Made by a program: the position numbers and the translations under genes. The notes under the pieces are model-generated. The model made no database searches. It was not told the DNA's origin and worked only from the letters and a program-made list of their open reading frames with translations. Shown here one piece after another: positions 26,155 to 35,193 of a stretch of 64,000 nt of DNA. The stretch spans positions 62,001 to 126,000 of the forward strand of contig NZ_VFIL01000008.1 in NCBI RefSeq assembly GCF_007858285.1. The letters run 5' to 3'. Every line of letters starts with the position of its first letter. The stretch's first letter is position 1. The DNA is from Pseudomonas brenneri (lineage in GTDB: Bacteria; Pseudomonadota; Gammaproteobacteria; Pseudomonadales; Pseudomonadaceae).

Positions 26155-27317
26155 GGGGCGTCTCCGATAATCAGGCTGACGTTATTGCCGCCGAAGGCAA
26201 ACGAGTTGCTCATCAGGCAGCGTGTTTGCAGGGTGTCGCCGACCTTGGCCCAATGCAGGGTAGGCAGCGCCGGGTCGGTTTGACCGTCCCAGACATGCGG
26301 CGGCACGGTACCTTCCATCAGGCTCAACCAGCAGAACGCCGCTTCCAGCGCACCCGCGGCGCCGAGGGTATGGCCGGTCAGTGGCTTGGTCGAGGAACAG
26401 GCCACGCCAGCGGGAAACAGCGCTGCCACGGCCAGGCTTTCCATCGCATCGTTATGCTGGGTCGCGGTGCCGTGCAGGTTCAGGTAACCGATCTGCGCGG
26501 GTGTCAATTTGGCGCTGGCCAGGGCTTTGCTCATCGCCTGCAATGCGCCCTTGCCGCTGGGCTCAGGGGCGGAAATATGGTGGGCATCGCAGCTCGCGCC
26601 ACTGCCCAGCAAAGCGATCGGCGCCGGGCTTTTGCTCATCAGGAACAGCACCGCCGCCTCGCCGATGTTGATGCCGTTGCGGTTCACCGAAAACGGGTTG
26701 CAACGCTGGGCGGATACCGCTTCCAGGGAGGTAAAACCGTTGAGGGTCAACTTGCACAGGCTGTCGACCCCACCACACAGCACCGCATCGCACAGGCCCA
26801 GGTCCAGCAGGCGCTGCGCGCTCATCAGGGCGCGGGCGCTGGACGTGCAGGCGGTGGAAATCACATAGGCCGGGCCGCTCAGTTGCAGCCAGTCGGCGAG
26901 GAAATTGGCCGGGGCGCCGAGCTCTTGTTGCCGATAGTCATAATCTGCGGGGAAGTGCCCTTCACGCAGGTAGTCGGCGATACCGCGACTGGCCTCATCG
27001 ATGCCCGAGGTGCTGGTGCCCAGCACGATGCCGATGCGCGAGGCGCCAAAGGTCTGGATCGCCTGTTGGATCGGGCCTTCGATCTGCAAGGCGGCCTCCA
27101 GCAACAGCTGGTTGTTGCGACTGTTCTGTTGTGCCAGGTGCGGCGGCAGCGCTGCCAGCTCACCGGGCACGCTACCCACCGGCAATACCCGCTCGGAAAC
27201 CCAGCCGCTCTCGCTGCGCATGCCGCTGCTATCGCCGGCAAACAGGTTGCGCCGCACTTCGTCCTGGTCGCGACCCAGGGCACAGATGATCCCGAGGGCG
27301 TTGAGGTAGGCCGTCAT
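26151..27317 (-). CDS. Second beta-ketoacyl-ACP synthase of APE cluster
   Basis: 388 residues. Active-site Cys in STACTSSARA, His in LHGTATQHND and KPLTGHTLGAAGA. It is more divergent from FabF than the other ketosynthase and belongs to the second APE KS type, thought to act in priming or early elongation. It overlaps the lipoprotein gene upstream by four bases. Confidence 0.92.
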   Translation of the reverse strand: MTAYLNALGIICALGRDQDEVRRNLFAGDSSGMRSESGWVSERVLPVGSVPGELAALPPHLAQQNSRNNQLLLEAALQIEGPIQQAIQTFGASRIGIVLGTSTSGIDEASRGIADYLREGHFPADYDYRQQELGAPANFLADWLQLSGPAYVISTACTSSARALMSAQRLLDLGLCDAVLCGGVDSLCKLTLNGFTSLEAVSAQRCNPFSVNRNGINIGEAAVLFLMSKSPAPIALLGSGASCDAHHISAPEPSGKGALQAMSKALASAKLTPAQIGYLNLHGTATQHNDAMESLAVAALFPAGVACSSTKPLTGHTLGAAGALEAAFCWLSLMEGTVPPHVWDGQTDPALPTLHWAKVGDTLQTRCLMSNSFAFGGNNVSLIIGDAP

Positions 27318-27796
27318 GGGGTGTTCCCAAGCGCGCTGACGCGATAGTTCAGATGTTGGCCAGGCATGCTCACGCTGAATGCCAAGGGCGCCTGGTAGAT
27401 CACTTGCCAGTGCGGCTTGAGCACCCGCACCCCATCGTGTTCACGGGCCTGGGGGTAGTTGCCGGGCACCTCGGCGGCGGGCGTCAAAGCAAACAGTAAG
27501 GCGGCAAACAACTCGCGGGCCTGGGGATTGGGTGGCAACAACCCATCCGCCTGCCAAGTACCCTCCACCAGCTTTTGCCGGGCCTGGGGGATGCCCAGCG
27601 GATCCATCAGCGACCAGCGCAAGGCATCGCCTTCGCGCTGGATCACCAGCAACCAGTCCTGGCGCTGGCCATCCTGTTCGCGTTCTACATGCAATTGCAG
27701 CGGCAGGGCCAGGCTTGGGGTGTGCACAGGCAGCGGCGGCTGGCTGGCGCAGGCGGCCAGCAGCAACAGGCAGCCGATCAACAGCGCACGGATCAT
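27314..27796 (-). CDS. DUF3261-type lipoprotein of APE cluster
   Basis: 160 residues with a signal and lipobox LLAAC (Cys about 16). It has a LolB-like beta-rich domain (LRWSLMDPLGIPQARQKL) as seen in DUF3261 proteins of APE clusters. Together with the LolA-like protein and the MMPL exporter it probably moves the lipid-linked polyene to the outer membrane. That role is inference from family context. Confidence 0.85.
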   Translation of the reverse strand: MIRALLIGCLLLLAACASQPPLPVHTPSLALPLQLHVEREQDGQRQDWLLVIQREGDALRWSLMDPLGIPQARQKLVEGTWQADGLLPPNPQARELFAALLFALTPAAEVPGNYPQAREHDGVRVLKPHWQVIYQAPLAFSVSMPGQHLNYRVSALGNTP

Positions 27797-28542
27797 GCTG
27801 TCGGGCCTGTGAATGGCTTGCGTGCGACCACATTCACCAGGGTCTCTTCACGCTCGCCAAACGGCTTGGGTTGGCGCAGGCCCCAACGCTCCAACAGGCC
27901 GAAGTCCGCCGAGCGGCTCCACCACAGGTAGGGGTACGAGACATTCTGCGAGCCAAACTCGAAGCCCTGGTCACGGATCATCTCCAGGTACTCTGCGGCA
28001 CTTTTCTGCACGTGCATCGGGTGGCGGAACAGCCAGCGAATCACCCAGGTGTCGATATAGGCTTCGGTGGACTCGGCAAACAGCAGGTAGCCGCCGGGCT
28101 TGAGCACCCGGTAGAACTCGGTCAACGCCCGTTGCTGCTCCACCAGGTGGTGGAAGGTCTGGTGGCAGAACAGGATGTCGACACTTTCATCGGCCACCTC
28201 AAGGGTTGCGCAATCACTGCCGATCAATTCGATATCAATGCCCTGGCGCGCGGCTTCGGCACGGCTCAGATCGAGGCTGTGCGGGTCGGCATCAAGGCCG
28301 ATCAAGCGCTCGGGGGCGAACACCTGCTGCAAATAGCGGAACGACTTGCCCTGGCCGCAACCGGCATCCAGCAGCACCGGCGCCTCAGGCAACGGGTCGC
28401 TGAACAGGTTGCGCAGGTCGTTGATCGCCACACGCAATACGTGATGCTGCCAGGTGTGGCTGCGCAGGAACCAGAAGCCGAATTTGGTTTCTTCGACGTA
28501 GTTTTTGCTCAAGTACTCTTTTTGCACAGACGAGCTGCTCAT
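27793..28542 (-). CDS. SAM-dependent methyltransferase of APE cluster
   Basis: 249 residues, class I fold. SAM-binding motif I is LLDAGCGQGKSF, the acidic loop IGLDADPHSLDL and VLKPGGYLLFAEST follow. In E. coli the aryl head group is methylated at the ring, and this enzyme is the natural candidate. ATGA overlaps on both sides. Confidence 0.88.
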   Translation of the reverse strand: MSSSSVQKEYLSKNYVEETKFGFWFLRSHTWQHHVLRVAINDLRNLFSDPLPEAPVLLDAGCGQGKSFRYLQQVFAPERLIGLDADPHSLDLSRAEAARQGIDIELIGSDCATLEVADESVDILFCHQTFHHLVEQQRALTEFYRVLKPGGYLLFAESTEAYIDTWVIRWLFRHPMHVQKSAAEYLEMIRDQGFEFGSQNVSYPYLWWSRSADFGLLERWGLRQPKPFGEREETLVNVVARKPFTGPTA

Positions 28543-29786
28543 ACGTTATCCCCAGCACAAATTTCCGAGAGCATCCGCAAGCGGCGCTTGGGTTCGCTGA
28601 CAAATGGGTTGCGCTCGTCCCAGGCATAACCAGCAAGGATCGAGCTGATCATGCGGCGTATCTCCGGCGAGCTGCCAGGGTGGTAGATCACATCCTGGAA
28701 CGTGCCGGCGTACCAGCCTTCGACGTAGCAGCGGAAGGTGTCGACCCCGCGTTTGAGTGGCTCGGCGAACTCGGTTTGCCAGTCGACGCTTTCACCCGTC
28801 AACTGGCGGTGCAAGAGGCCTGCGGCCATGCTGGCCGAGCGCATGGCGATGGTCACGCCAGAGGAAAACACCGGGTCGAGGAATTCGGCGGCGTTGCCCA
28901 GCAGCGCGAAGCCCGGACCATGCAGCGTCGTGACATTGGCCGAGTAACCGCCGATGGTCCGTGCCGGAGTATCCCAGAGCGCGTTTGCCAGGACGCGGGA
29001 CAGGCTTGGCGTTTGCTCGATAAAGCCGCGCAGGCAGGCATCGAGGTCGGCGTCGTGACCGTCGAAATGCGCCTTGGCCGCCACCACACCTACCGAGCAG
29101 CGCCCGTTGCTGAACGGGATGGTCCAGAACCAGATATCGCGCTGGGTCGGGTGGGTGGTGATGAGGATTTTGCTGCGGTCGAAGCCTGGGTGCTCGATAC
29201 GGTCTTCGACGTGGGTGAACACCGCCTGGCGCAACGGGAAGTTCGACGGTGCTTCGAGGTCCAGCAAGCGTGGCAGCACGCGGCCGTAACCGCTGGCGTC
29301 GAGGACAAAGCCGGCCTTGATGTGGTATTCGCGGCCATTTTCGCGGCGTACGTGCAGGTAGCGGTGGCCGGCGGCGAAATCCACGCCGACCAGGGTCTGG
29401 CCGTAACGGATCTCTACCCCTTGCAACGCGGCCTGATCGGCCAGCAACTTGTCGAAATCGGCGCGCTGGACCTGGAAGGTAGTGGGCTTGCCATCGCTGA
29501 ACGTATCGCCGAAATCGAAGGCACTGTAGCGCTCGCCCCAGGCAAACGCGGCGCCGGTTTTCAGCTGGAAGCCGGCGGCGTTGACTGCGTCGAGCATGCC
29601 GGCTTCTTCGATAAAGTCGATGCAGTGGGACAGCAGGCTTTCGCCGATGGAAAAGCGCGGGAAGTGCTGGCGCTCGATGATCAGCACATCATGCCCTTTA
29701 CGCTTGAGCAACGCGGCCGCAATGGCGCCGGACGGGCCGGCACCGATCACCACGACCTGGCGATGTTCCATTTCAACTGTGGGCAC
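28539..29786 (-). CDS. FAD-dependent oxidoreductase of APE cluster, halogenase-like
   Basis: 415 residues from a GTG with a strong AAGGAG five bases upstream. It has N-terminal VVVIGAGPSGAIAAALL FAD loop and FPRFSIGESLL. Lys at about residue 76 sits in LKTGAAFAWG, and DIWFWTIPF (about 218-225) fits the WxWxIP signature of flavin-dependent halogenases. A role in halogenating or hydroxylating the aryl ring is possible; the related xanthomonadin pigments are brominated. Not proven: many APE clusters carry such a protein without a known halogenated product. A 57-bp gap separates it from the MMPL gene. Confidence 0.8.
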   Translation of the reverse strand: MPTVEMEHRQVVVIGAGPSGAIAAALLKRKGHDVLIIERQHFPRFSIGESLLSHCIDFIEEAGMLDAVNAAGFQLKTGAAFAWGERYSAFDFGDTFSDGKPTTFQVQRADFDKLLADQAALQGVEIRYGQTLVGVDFAAGHRYLHVRRENGREYHIKAGFVLDASGYGRVLPRLLDLEAPSNFPLRQAVFTHVEDRIEHPGFDRSKILITTHPTQRDIWFWTIPFSNGRCSVGVVAAKAHFDGHDADLDACLRGFIEQTPSLSRVLANALWDTPARTIGGYSANVTTLHGPGFALLGNAAEFLDPVFSSGVTIAMRSASMAAGLLHRQLTGESVDWQTEFAEPLKRGVDTFRCYVEGWYAGTFQDVIYHPGSSPEIRRMISSILAGYAWDERNPFVSEPKRRLRMLSEICAGDNV

Positions 29787-29843
29787 TGTGGCTCCTTGCC
29801 GGGTTGGCGATCATCACATTCAACTCGATAAAATTAGTGGGCA

Positions 29844-32156
29844 TCATTGCGCATGTTCCTGGCGGCCAGCCCACGGCGCCAGCATAAAGCTGAAGGCCAG
29901 GCCCAGGCTCACCGACAGGCCGAAGTTACTCACCGCCGGGGTGCTGGACACCGCCAGCAAACCAAAGGACAGCCAGGTGGTGACGGCTGCCAGCAACGTC
30001 CCCAGCAGGCTGACCGCGGCCCCGCCGATCTGTTCGCGCATGAGGATCGCATAGTCGACGCTGATCGCCGTCACCAGCAGCAGGCCGAACAGGCTGAACA
30101 GGGTCAGCGGCTGCCCCAGCCAACCGAGGCTGGCCAGGCTGCACAGGGCGGCCAGCAGCGGCAGCGCGACGATCCGCAGCGCGCCGCCCAGGCCAAAGGG
30201 CAAGAGCAGCAGCAAGACGATCAGTACACAGGACAATAATTTCAATTCGGCGGCGCTGACCTGGGTCGCGGCAAAGACCTGGTTCAGGTCGCCGAGGCGA
30301 TCCACCAGTTGCACGCCAGGCAAGTCCTGGGCCTGGATGCGCAACAGCGCCGGGTTGTTCAAGCCTTGCAGGCTGACCATTGCCGCCACGCCGCCATCGA
30401 CATTGCCCAGCCACAACAGGCGCCAGGGCTCGGCCAACGGGCCGGCCAGGGCCGCGTTGATATCTGCGGTGGGCAGCGTCTGCAACTGCGCCAGCTCCCC
30501 TTGCAGGGCGCTGGCCGGAATGCCGAGGTCCAGCAGCGGTTGCCACAGCGCCGGCAATTGCTTCAGGGCCTCGCGCAGTTGTTGCTGTTCGTCAGGCGTG
30601 CTGACCAGTTGATTGAGCGCCAGGTAACCCTGGAGCTTGTCCATATGCACCAGTTGATCCAGGCGTTGGCTCAGGGCCGCCTGGCGTTCCAGCAACTGCT
30701 GTTGATTATCCGCACGCACCAGGAAGAACTGGCTGGTGGGCTGGTAGCCGGTAATGCGTGCAATGGCCTGGGCTTCTTGCAGTAACTGCGGCGGCGCGCC
30801 GATCCACTGGCGAATATCGTTCTTGCTGTTCAACTGCCACAGGCCACCGGCACAAAACAGCAGGGCCAGCACCAGTAACGCCTGGCTCGGCAAGCGTTTG
30901 AGCAGCGATTCGCGCACCCCCAGCAGGAGCTCGGCGACCCGCAGCGGCCACTGCGCCGGGCGCAGGTCCAGGCCGTTGAGCAGCGCCGGCAACAGGCACA
31001 CCGCCGACAAATAGGCCCCGACCAGACCTGCGGCAGAGAATACGGCGATTTGGGTCAGTGCCGGGAATGGCGTCCAGGCCAGGGCCAGGTAGCCGATGCA
31101 ACTGGTGGCCAGGCTCAGGCTCAGGCCCGGCAGGGTCAGGCGCAAGGCCGGCCAACTGCGCCAGGGTTGCAGGTTCCAGCTCTTGGACAGGTAGTGCAGC
31201 GGGTAGTCGACCGCCACGCCGATCAGGCTCGCCCCCAGCACCAGGGTCATCACATGCATATGGCCAAACAGCGCCACGCAGGCGACTGCGCCAAACAGCA
31301 TGCCCACCAGCACCGGGACAAACGCCAGCAACACGCGCCAACGACGGAACGCCAGTAACAGCAACAGCAGGATGCCGACGGTGGCACCGCCGCCGACCCA
31401 GGTCATCTCCCGGCTTGCCTGTTGTTGGCCATTGGCCGCGTACAGCAGGCCGCTGGCGGCCAGCAGTTGTACGTCGTGCTCGGCGGCCTGTGCGCGGCTG
31501 GTTTGCAGCAAGTCGGCGACTTGCAACGGCAGTTTCATATCAAAGGCATTGCCCTGGGTGCGCGCACGCAGCAGCACCCAGCTTTTGCCGTCGGCATCGG
31601 CGATCAACGCGCCGCTACCGATATCCAGTTGCACCGCGCCGTGTTGCGGCTGGCTGCTCTGGATGCGTCCGGTCAGGCCCAGCCAATCATCCTGGCTTGG
31701 CACCAGGCTGAAGCCGGTGAAGGGGTCGAACAGTGATTGCACACGCTGCTGGATAAACGCTTCGGGCTCGGCGATCAACTGTTCGCGGTCCTTGGCCGAG
31801 AGCATCGCCAGGCGCCCTTGCAACAGTTGCTCGCGCAGGGCGGGCAAGTCGGCCTGCAAGGTCCAGGTGACCTTTTCAAACAGGCCGCTGGCTTGCCACT
31901 GTTCGCCGAGTTGTTGGGCCATGCCCAGGGCTTGCTGGCGATCGGTATGCCCGACCAGCACCAGCATCTCGCGGTTCAGCGGCTCTTGCATGCGTTGCTC
32001 GGCCATAAGCTCCAGCGCATCCGGCGAGTTGCCTGGCACCAGTTCCATCAGGTTGGCCGACAGCGGCGCGCCATGGCGCCACTGCCAGCCGGCCAGGGCC
32101 AGCACGGCCACCAGCAGGATCAGGAACAGGCGCGGTAACCAGCGCTCACTGGGCAA
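29844..32156 (-). CDS. MMPL/RND-family exporter of APE cluster
   Basis: 770 residues, about 12 transmembrane helices in two halves. Each half has one N-terminal helix, a large periplasmic loop, then a five-helix bundle (GVAVDYPLHYLSKS and TAISVDYAILMREQIG are the paired helix-4 motifs with the proton-relay Asp). It likely flips or exports the acylated polyene across the inner membrane. The only in-frame start near the LolA-like stop is a TTG at 32156, giving an 11-base overlap. Confidence 0.92.
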   Translation of the reverse strand: MPSERWLPRLFLILLVAVLALAGWQWRHGAPLSANLMELVPGNSPDALELMAEQRMQEPLNREMLVLVGHTDRQQALGMAQQLGEQWQASGLFEKVTWTLQADLPALREQLLQGRLAMLSAKDREQLIAEPEAFIQQRVQSLFDPFTGFSLVPSQDDWLGLTGRIQSSQPQHGAVQLDIGSGALIADADGKSWVLLRARTQGNAFDMKLPLQVADLLQTSRAQAAEHDVQLLAASGLLYAANGQQQASREMTWVGGGATVGILLLLLLAFRRWRVLLAFVPVLVGMLFGAVACVALFGHMHVMTLVLGASLIGVAVDYPLHYLSKSWNLQPWRSWPALRLTLPGLSLSLATSCIGYLALAWTPFPALTQIAVFSAAGLVGAYLSAVCLLPALLNGLDLRPAQWPLRVAELLLGVRESLLKRLPSQALLVLALLFCAGGLWQLNSKNDIRQWIGAPPQLLQEAQAIARITGYQPTSQFFLVRADNQQQLLERQAALSQRLDQLVHMDKLQGYLALNQLVSTPDEQQQLREALKQLPALWQPLLDLGIPASALQGELAQLQTLPTADINAALAGPLAEPWRLLWLGNVDGGVAAMVSLQGLNNPALLRIQAQDLPGVQLVDRLGDLNQVFAATQVSAAELKLLSCVLIVLLLLLPFGLGGALRIVALPLLAALCSLASLGWLGQPLTLFSLFGLLLVTAISVDYAILMREQIGGAAVSLLGTLLAAVTTWLSFGLLAVSSTPAVSNFGLSVSLGLAFSFMLAPWAGRQEHAQ

Positions 32157-32829
32157 AGTCGTGTTGCTCCGCGTCGCTCAAAGGTTGCGTGCTGGTGCTG
32201 TCCTGCATGCGCAATACCGTGCTGTCGCCCTGAGTTTCCAGCAATTGGATGGTGTGCACCAACTCGCCACCGTCGATATTGATCTGGGTGAACACCTGCT
32301 TGAGCAGCAGCGAGCGTGGGGTCAGCATGAGTTTCCAGGCCGTGGCCGTGCCTTGCAGCTGCAACTCGAAGTCGCGCTGCAAGCCACTGCTGTCACCTTG
32401 CAGCACCGCGAGGAACAAACGGTTCTGCTCGGCCCCGGCGCTTTTGTTGGGCAGTGGCTGCCAGCCGTTGGCATCGCGGCGGGCAATGCCCTGGGCGTTG
32501 ATGCGATAGTCCTGTTGCAGCGGGGTTTTCAGCAGCCAGAGCAGGCCGTGGTCCCGGGCCAATACAAAGGTGCCCTTGCTGGTCAACGGCTGGGGCAGGG
32601 CGCGTAGGTGTTTTTCCTGGATGAAGTTGCCGTGGATCACCGAGGGCTTGGCCAGTTGGTCGCTGAGCTGCTGCAAGTCAAAAGCATAAGCCCCAAAACT
32701 CAGCAACAACCCAGCCCCTGTAGGAGCGAGCTTGCTCGCGAAAAACCTGAGGACGCCGCGCAGTGTCAGGTGTCCCGCGTTATCGTTGGCGACCATCGCG
32801 GGCAAGCCCGCTCCTACAGGGGGCCGCAT
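32146..32829 (-). CDS. LolA-like outer-membrane lipoprotein carrier with REP-derived N-terminus
   Basis: The core (from FDLQQLSDQLAKPSVIHG to the stop) is a LolA-like periplasmic carrier of about 180 residues, including FIQEKHLRALPQPLTSKG and QDYRINAQGI. Upstream the frame stays open through four 45-codon REP-derived repeats to an ATG at 33234 that overlaps the thioesterase stop. No conventional signal-peptide start exists: the remaining hydrophobic part (GAGLLLSFGAYA) is fused directly to REP sequence. The start given here is the ATG in the last repeat; 32796 and 33234 are alternatives. The REP-coded RFFASKLAP before the hydrophobic run could serve as a makeshift n-region. Confidence 0.65.
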   Translation of the reverse strand: MRPPVGAGLPAMVANDNAGHLTLRGVLRFFASKLAPTGAGLLLSFGAYAFDLQQLSDQLAKPSVIHGNFIQEKHLRALPQPLTSKGTFVLARDHGLLWLLKTPLQQDYRINAQGIARRDANGWQPLPNKSAGAEQNRLFLAVLQGDSSGLQRDFELQLQGTATAWKLMLTPRSLLLKQVFTQINIDGGELVHTIQLLETQGDSTVLRMQDSTSTQPLSDAEQHDFAQ

Positions 32830-33240
32830 TTCAAAGTCCCTTCGACGACCCTCTGTAGGAGCGAGCTTGCTCGCGAAAAACCTGAGGCCGCCGCGCAGTG
32901 TCAGGCGTCCCGCGTTATCGTTGGCGACCATCGCGGGCAAGCCCGCTCCTACAGGGGGCTGCATTTCAAAGTCCCTTCGACGGCCCTCTGTAGGAGCGAG
33001 CTTGCTCGCGAAAAACCTGAGGACGCCGCGCAGTGTCAGGTGTCCAGCGTTATCGTTGACGACCATCGCGGGCAAGCCCGCTCCTACAGGGGTTAGCATT
33101 TCAAGGCCCCTTCGACGGCCCTCTGTAGGAGCGAGCTTGCTCGCGAAAAACCTGAGGGCGCCGCGCAGTGTCAGGCGTCCCGCGTTATCGTTGGCGACCA
33201 TCGCGGGCAAGCCCGCTCCTACAGGGGTCAGCATTTCAGG
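32720..33240. repeat. Tandem array of four 135-bp REP-containing units
   Basis: The motif GTAGGAGCGAGCTTGCTCGC recurs at 32720, 32855, 32990 and 33125, a spacing of exactly 135 bp. Each unit contains that arm, about 55 bp of unique loop (cgccgcgcagtgtcagg), and the opposing arm CGGGCAAGCCCGCTCCTACA. It then carries about 25 bp homologous to the 3' end of the thioesterase gene (...GTCGAAGG..CTTGAAATGC on the minus strand). Units differ by only a few bases, so the amplification is recent. It is not a CRISPR: units are contiguous with no distinct spacers. Confidence 0.95.
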
Positions 33241-33656
33241 GCCCTTTCGACGGCGTCAGTGAATACTTTGGGCGAGGCCAACTGCATTTCGCGGCTGGCA
33301 ATTTCGACGGCCACTTGCACGGTACTGGCGCGGGTCAGGCGTTCGCCGCTGGCAAGGTCGGTGATCAGGTAGTTGACCTTCAAGCGGCTCTCCCATTCCA
33401 CCAGGCTGGCGCGCACGTTGAGAGTCTGGCCAAAGGTGGCGCCACGCACGTAGCGCAGTTGCATGTCGATCACCGGCCAGGCGTAGCCCGACTCAAGCAT
33501 GGCCGTGTAGTTATGGCCGAGCTTGTCCAGCAGCGCGCAACGGGCGATTTCCAGGTATTTCACGTAATGGCCATGCCAGACCACGTTCATCGTGTCGATG
33601 TCGAAGAACGGCACGAGAATCTGTGTGTCACTGTGCAATACGCCGGGGCTACGCAT
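33228..33656 (-). CDS. Acyl-CoA/ACP thioesterase of APE cluster (4-hydroxybenzoyl-CoA thioesterase-like)
   Basis: 142 residues from the ATG at 33656. It is a hotdog fold with the FFDIDTMNVVWHGHYVKYLE motif, where the Asp and HxxY match the 4HBT/YbgC family. It may release or proofread aryl or polyene thioesters. It overlaps the ammonia-lyase stop by eight bases. Its last ~8 codons have been duplicated into every unit of the adjoining REP array. Confidence 0.9.
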   Translation of the reverse strand: MRSPGVLHSDTQILVPFFDIDTMNVVWHGHYVKYLEIARCALLDKLGHNYTAMLESGYAWPVIDMQLRYVRGATFGQTLNVRASLVEWESRLKVNYLITDLASGERLTRASTVQVAVEIASREMQLASPKVFTDAVERALKC

Positions 33657-35193
33657 GCAGCCTCCAGTGTTGCGCGGCGATACGTTGCAGGCACAGGCGC
33701 AGTTCGCCTTCCAGGGCGCGGTCTTCAATGACTGGCGGGAAGTCTTTGGCCAGCTCGATATGCATGGCCGCCAGGGCCGGCGGCAACGGACGTGCATCGG
33801 CGACCTGGGCGCGCAGCCACACGCCCTGGTTGGCGGCGAGCAAGGTAGCGGCGGCGACCTGTTCGGTCAGCTCCAGCACGCGGATCGCATCGCGGGCGGC
33901 AATGGTGCCCATGCTCACTTTGTCCTGGTTGTGGCACTCGGTGGAGCGCGAGAACACGCTGGCCGGCATGGTGTTTTTCAACGCTTCGGCGGTCCAGGCG
34001 CTGGTGCCGATCTGCACGGCCTTGAAGCCGTGGTTGATCATCGCGCGATCCGCCGGGGCGCCCGACAGGTTGCTCGGCAAACCATGGTTGTAGCGCTCGT
34101 CCACCAGCAGTGCCAGTTGCCGGTCGAGCAGGTCGGCGACGTTGGCCACCAGGTTTTTCAGGCTGTCCATGGCAAAGGCGATATGCCCGCCGTAGAAATG
34201 CCCACCGTGCAGCACGCGCTCGGCCTCGGCGTCGATGATCGGGTTGTCGTTGGCGCTGTTGAGTTCGATCTCGATAAACGAACGCAGCCAGCTCAAGCTG
34301 TCGGCCAGCACGCCAAGGACGTGGGGCGCGCAGCGCAGCGAGTAGCGGTCCTGCAGGCGGTGCAGCGGCGCGGTCGGGGCGTCGATGGCCAGGTCCTTGC
34401 GCAACCAGGCCGCGACCTGCATTTGGCCGGGGTGCGGCTTGGCGGCGAACAGGCGCTCGTCAAAGTGCTCCGGGTTGCCTTGCAACGCCACCACATTCAA
34501 CGCGGTAATGCGTGTGGCCAGTTGCAGCAGGTAGTCGGCGCGGGCGAAGGCCAGGCAGGCAAGGCCGGTCATCACTGCGGTGCCGTTCATCAGTGCCAGA
34601 GCTTCCTTGGGCCGCAGCACCAACGGGGTCCAGCCCAGTTCGCGATGCACATCGCCAGCCTGGCGGCGCTCGCCGCGAAACAGCACTTCGCGCTCGCCGG
34701 ACAAGGTCGCAGCCACATACGACAGCGGCGTCAGATCGCCGCTGGCACCCACTGAGCCCTCTTCGGGGATCAACGGCAAGATGTCATGTTCAAGGAACGC
34801 ATGCAGGCGCTCCAGCAGTTCAACCCGCACCCCGGACACGCCATGGCACAGTGACTGCAAGCGCGCCGCCAGCACCGCACGGGTGGCCTGGGCGTCGAGC
34901 AGCTTGCCCAGGCCGCAGCCGTGGAAGGTGTACAGATGACGCGGCAAAGCCTCGACATGCTGCAACGGTACCGCCACCACACACGAGTCGCCGTAGCCGG
35001 TGGTCACGCCGTAGATCACGCCTTCCTTGTCCAGCAGCGAATCGAGGAACTGCGCGCCCTTGGCGATGCGCTGGCGGTAACCGGCATCGTCTTGCAGGCG
35101 GGTAGGCGCCTGACGGTTGGCCAGGGCCAGCACGTCTTCGATGCGCAAAGGGAGTTCGCCGAAGGTTACCGGCTCAAGCAGATGCGTCGTCAT
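33649..35193 (-). CDS. Aromatic amino-acid ammonia lyase (HAL/PAL/TAL family) of APE cluster
   Basis: 514 residues from the ATG at 35193. The MIO cofactor triad Ala-Ser-Gly lies at about 150-152 (GSVGASGDLTPLSY), catalytic Tyr at 61 in IYGVTTGYG, and FIEIELNSANDNPI and GGHFYGG follow. The residues aligned with the substrate-selectivity pair appear to be Phe90-His91 (YTFHGCG). That is neither the Ser-His of histidine lyases nor the His-Leu of tyrosine lyases. It may supply a cinnamate-type acid as an aryl precursor; the substrate is unproven. It overlaps the acyltransferase gene by 20 bases. Confidence 0.9.
   Translation of the reverse strand: MTTHLLEPVTFGELPLRIEDVLALANRQAPTRLQDDAGYRQRIAKGAQFLDSLLDKEGVIYGVTTGYGDSCVVAVPLQHVEALPRHLYTFHGCGLGKLLDAQATRAVLAARLQSLCHGVSGVRVELLERLHAFLEHDILPLIPEEGSVGASGDLTPLSYVAATLSGEREVLFRGERRQAGDVHRELGWTPLVLRPKEALALMNGTAVMTGLACLAFARADYLLQLATRITALNVVALQGNPEHFDERLFAAKPHPGQMQVAAWLRKDLAIDAPTAPLHRLQDRYSLRCAPHVLGVLADSLSWLRSFIEIELNSANDNPIIDAEAERVLHGGHFYGGHIAFAMDSLKNLVANVADLLDRQLALLVDERYNHGLPSNLSGAPADRAMINHGFKAVQIGTSAWTAEALKNTMPASVFSRSTECHNQDKVSMGTIAARDAIRVLELTEQVAAATLLAANQGVWLRAQVADARPLPPALAAMHIELAKDFPPVIEDRALEGELRLCLQRIAAQHWRLHA

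Noticed and set aside
32720..33240. Possible CRISPR array (four regular repeats)
   Set aside because: The 135-bp units are contiguous near-identical copies made of REP arms, with no unique spacers of constant length and no cas genes.
32608..33262. Open + strand frames across the REP array
   Set aside because: They are translations of the repeated palindromes and of thioesterase/LolA antisense; no start context or homology.
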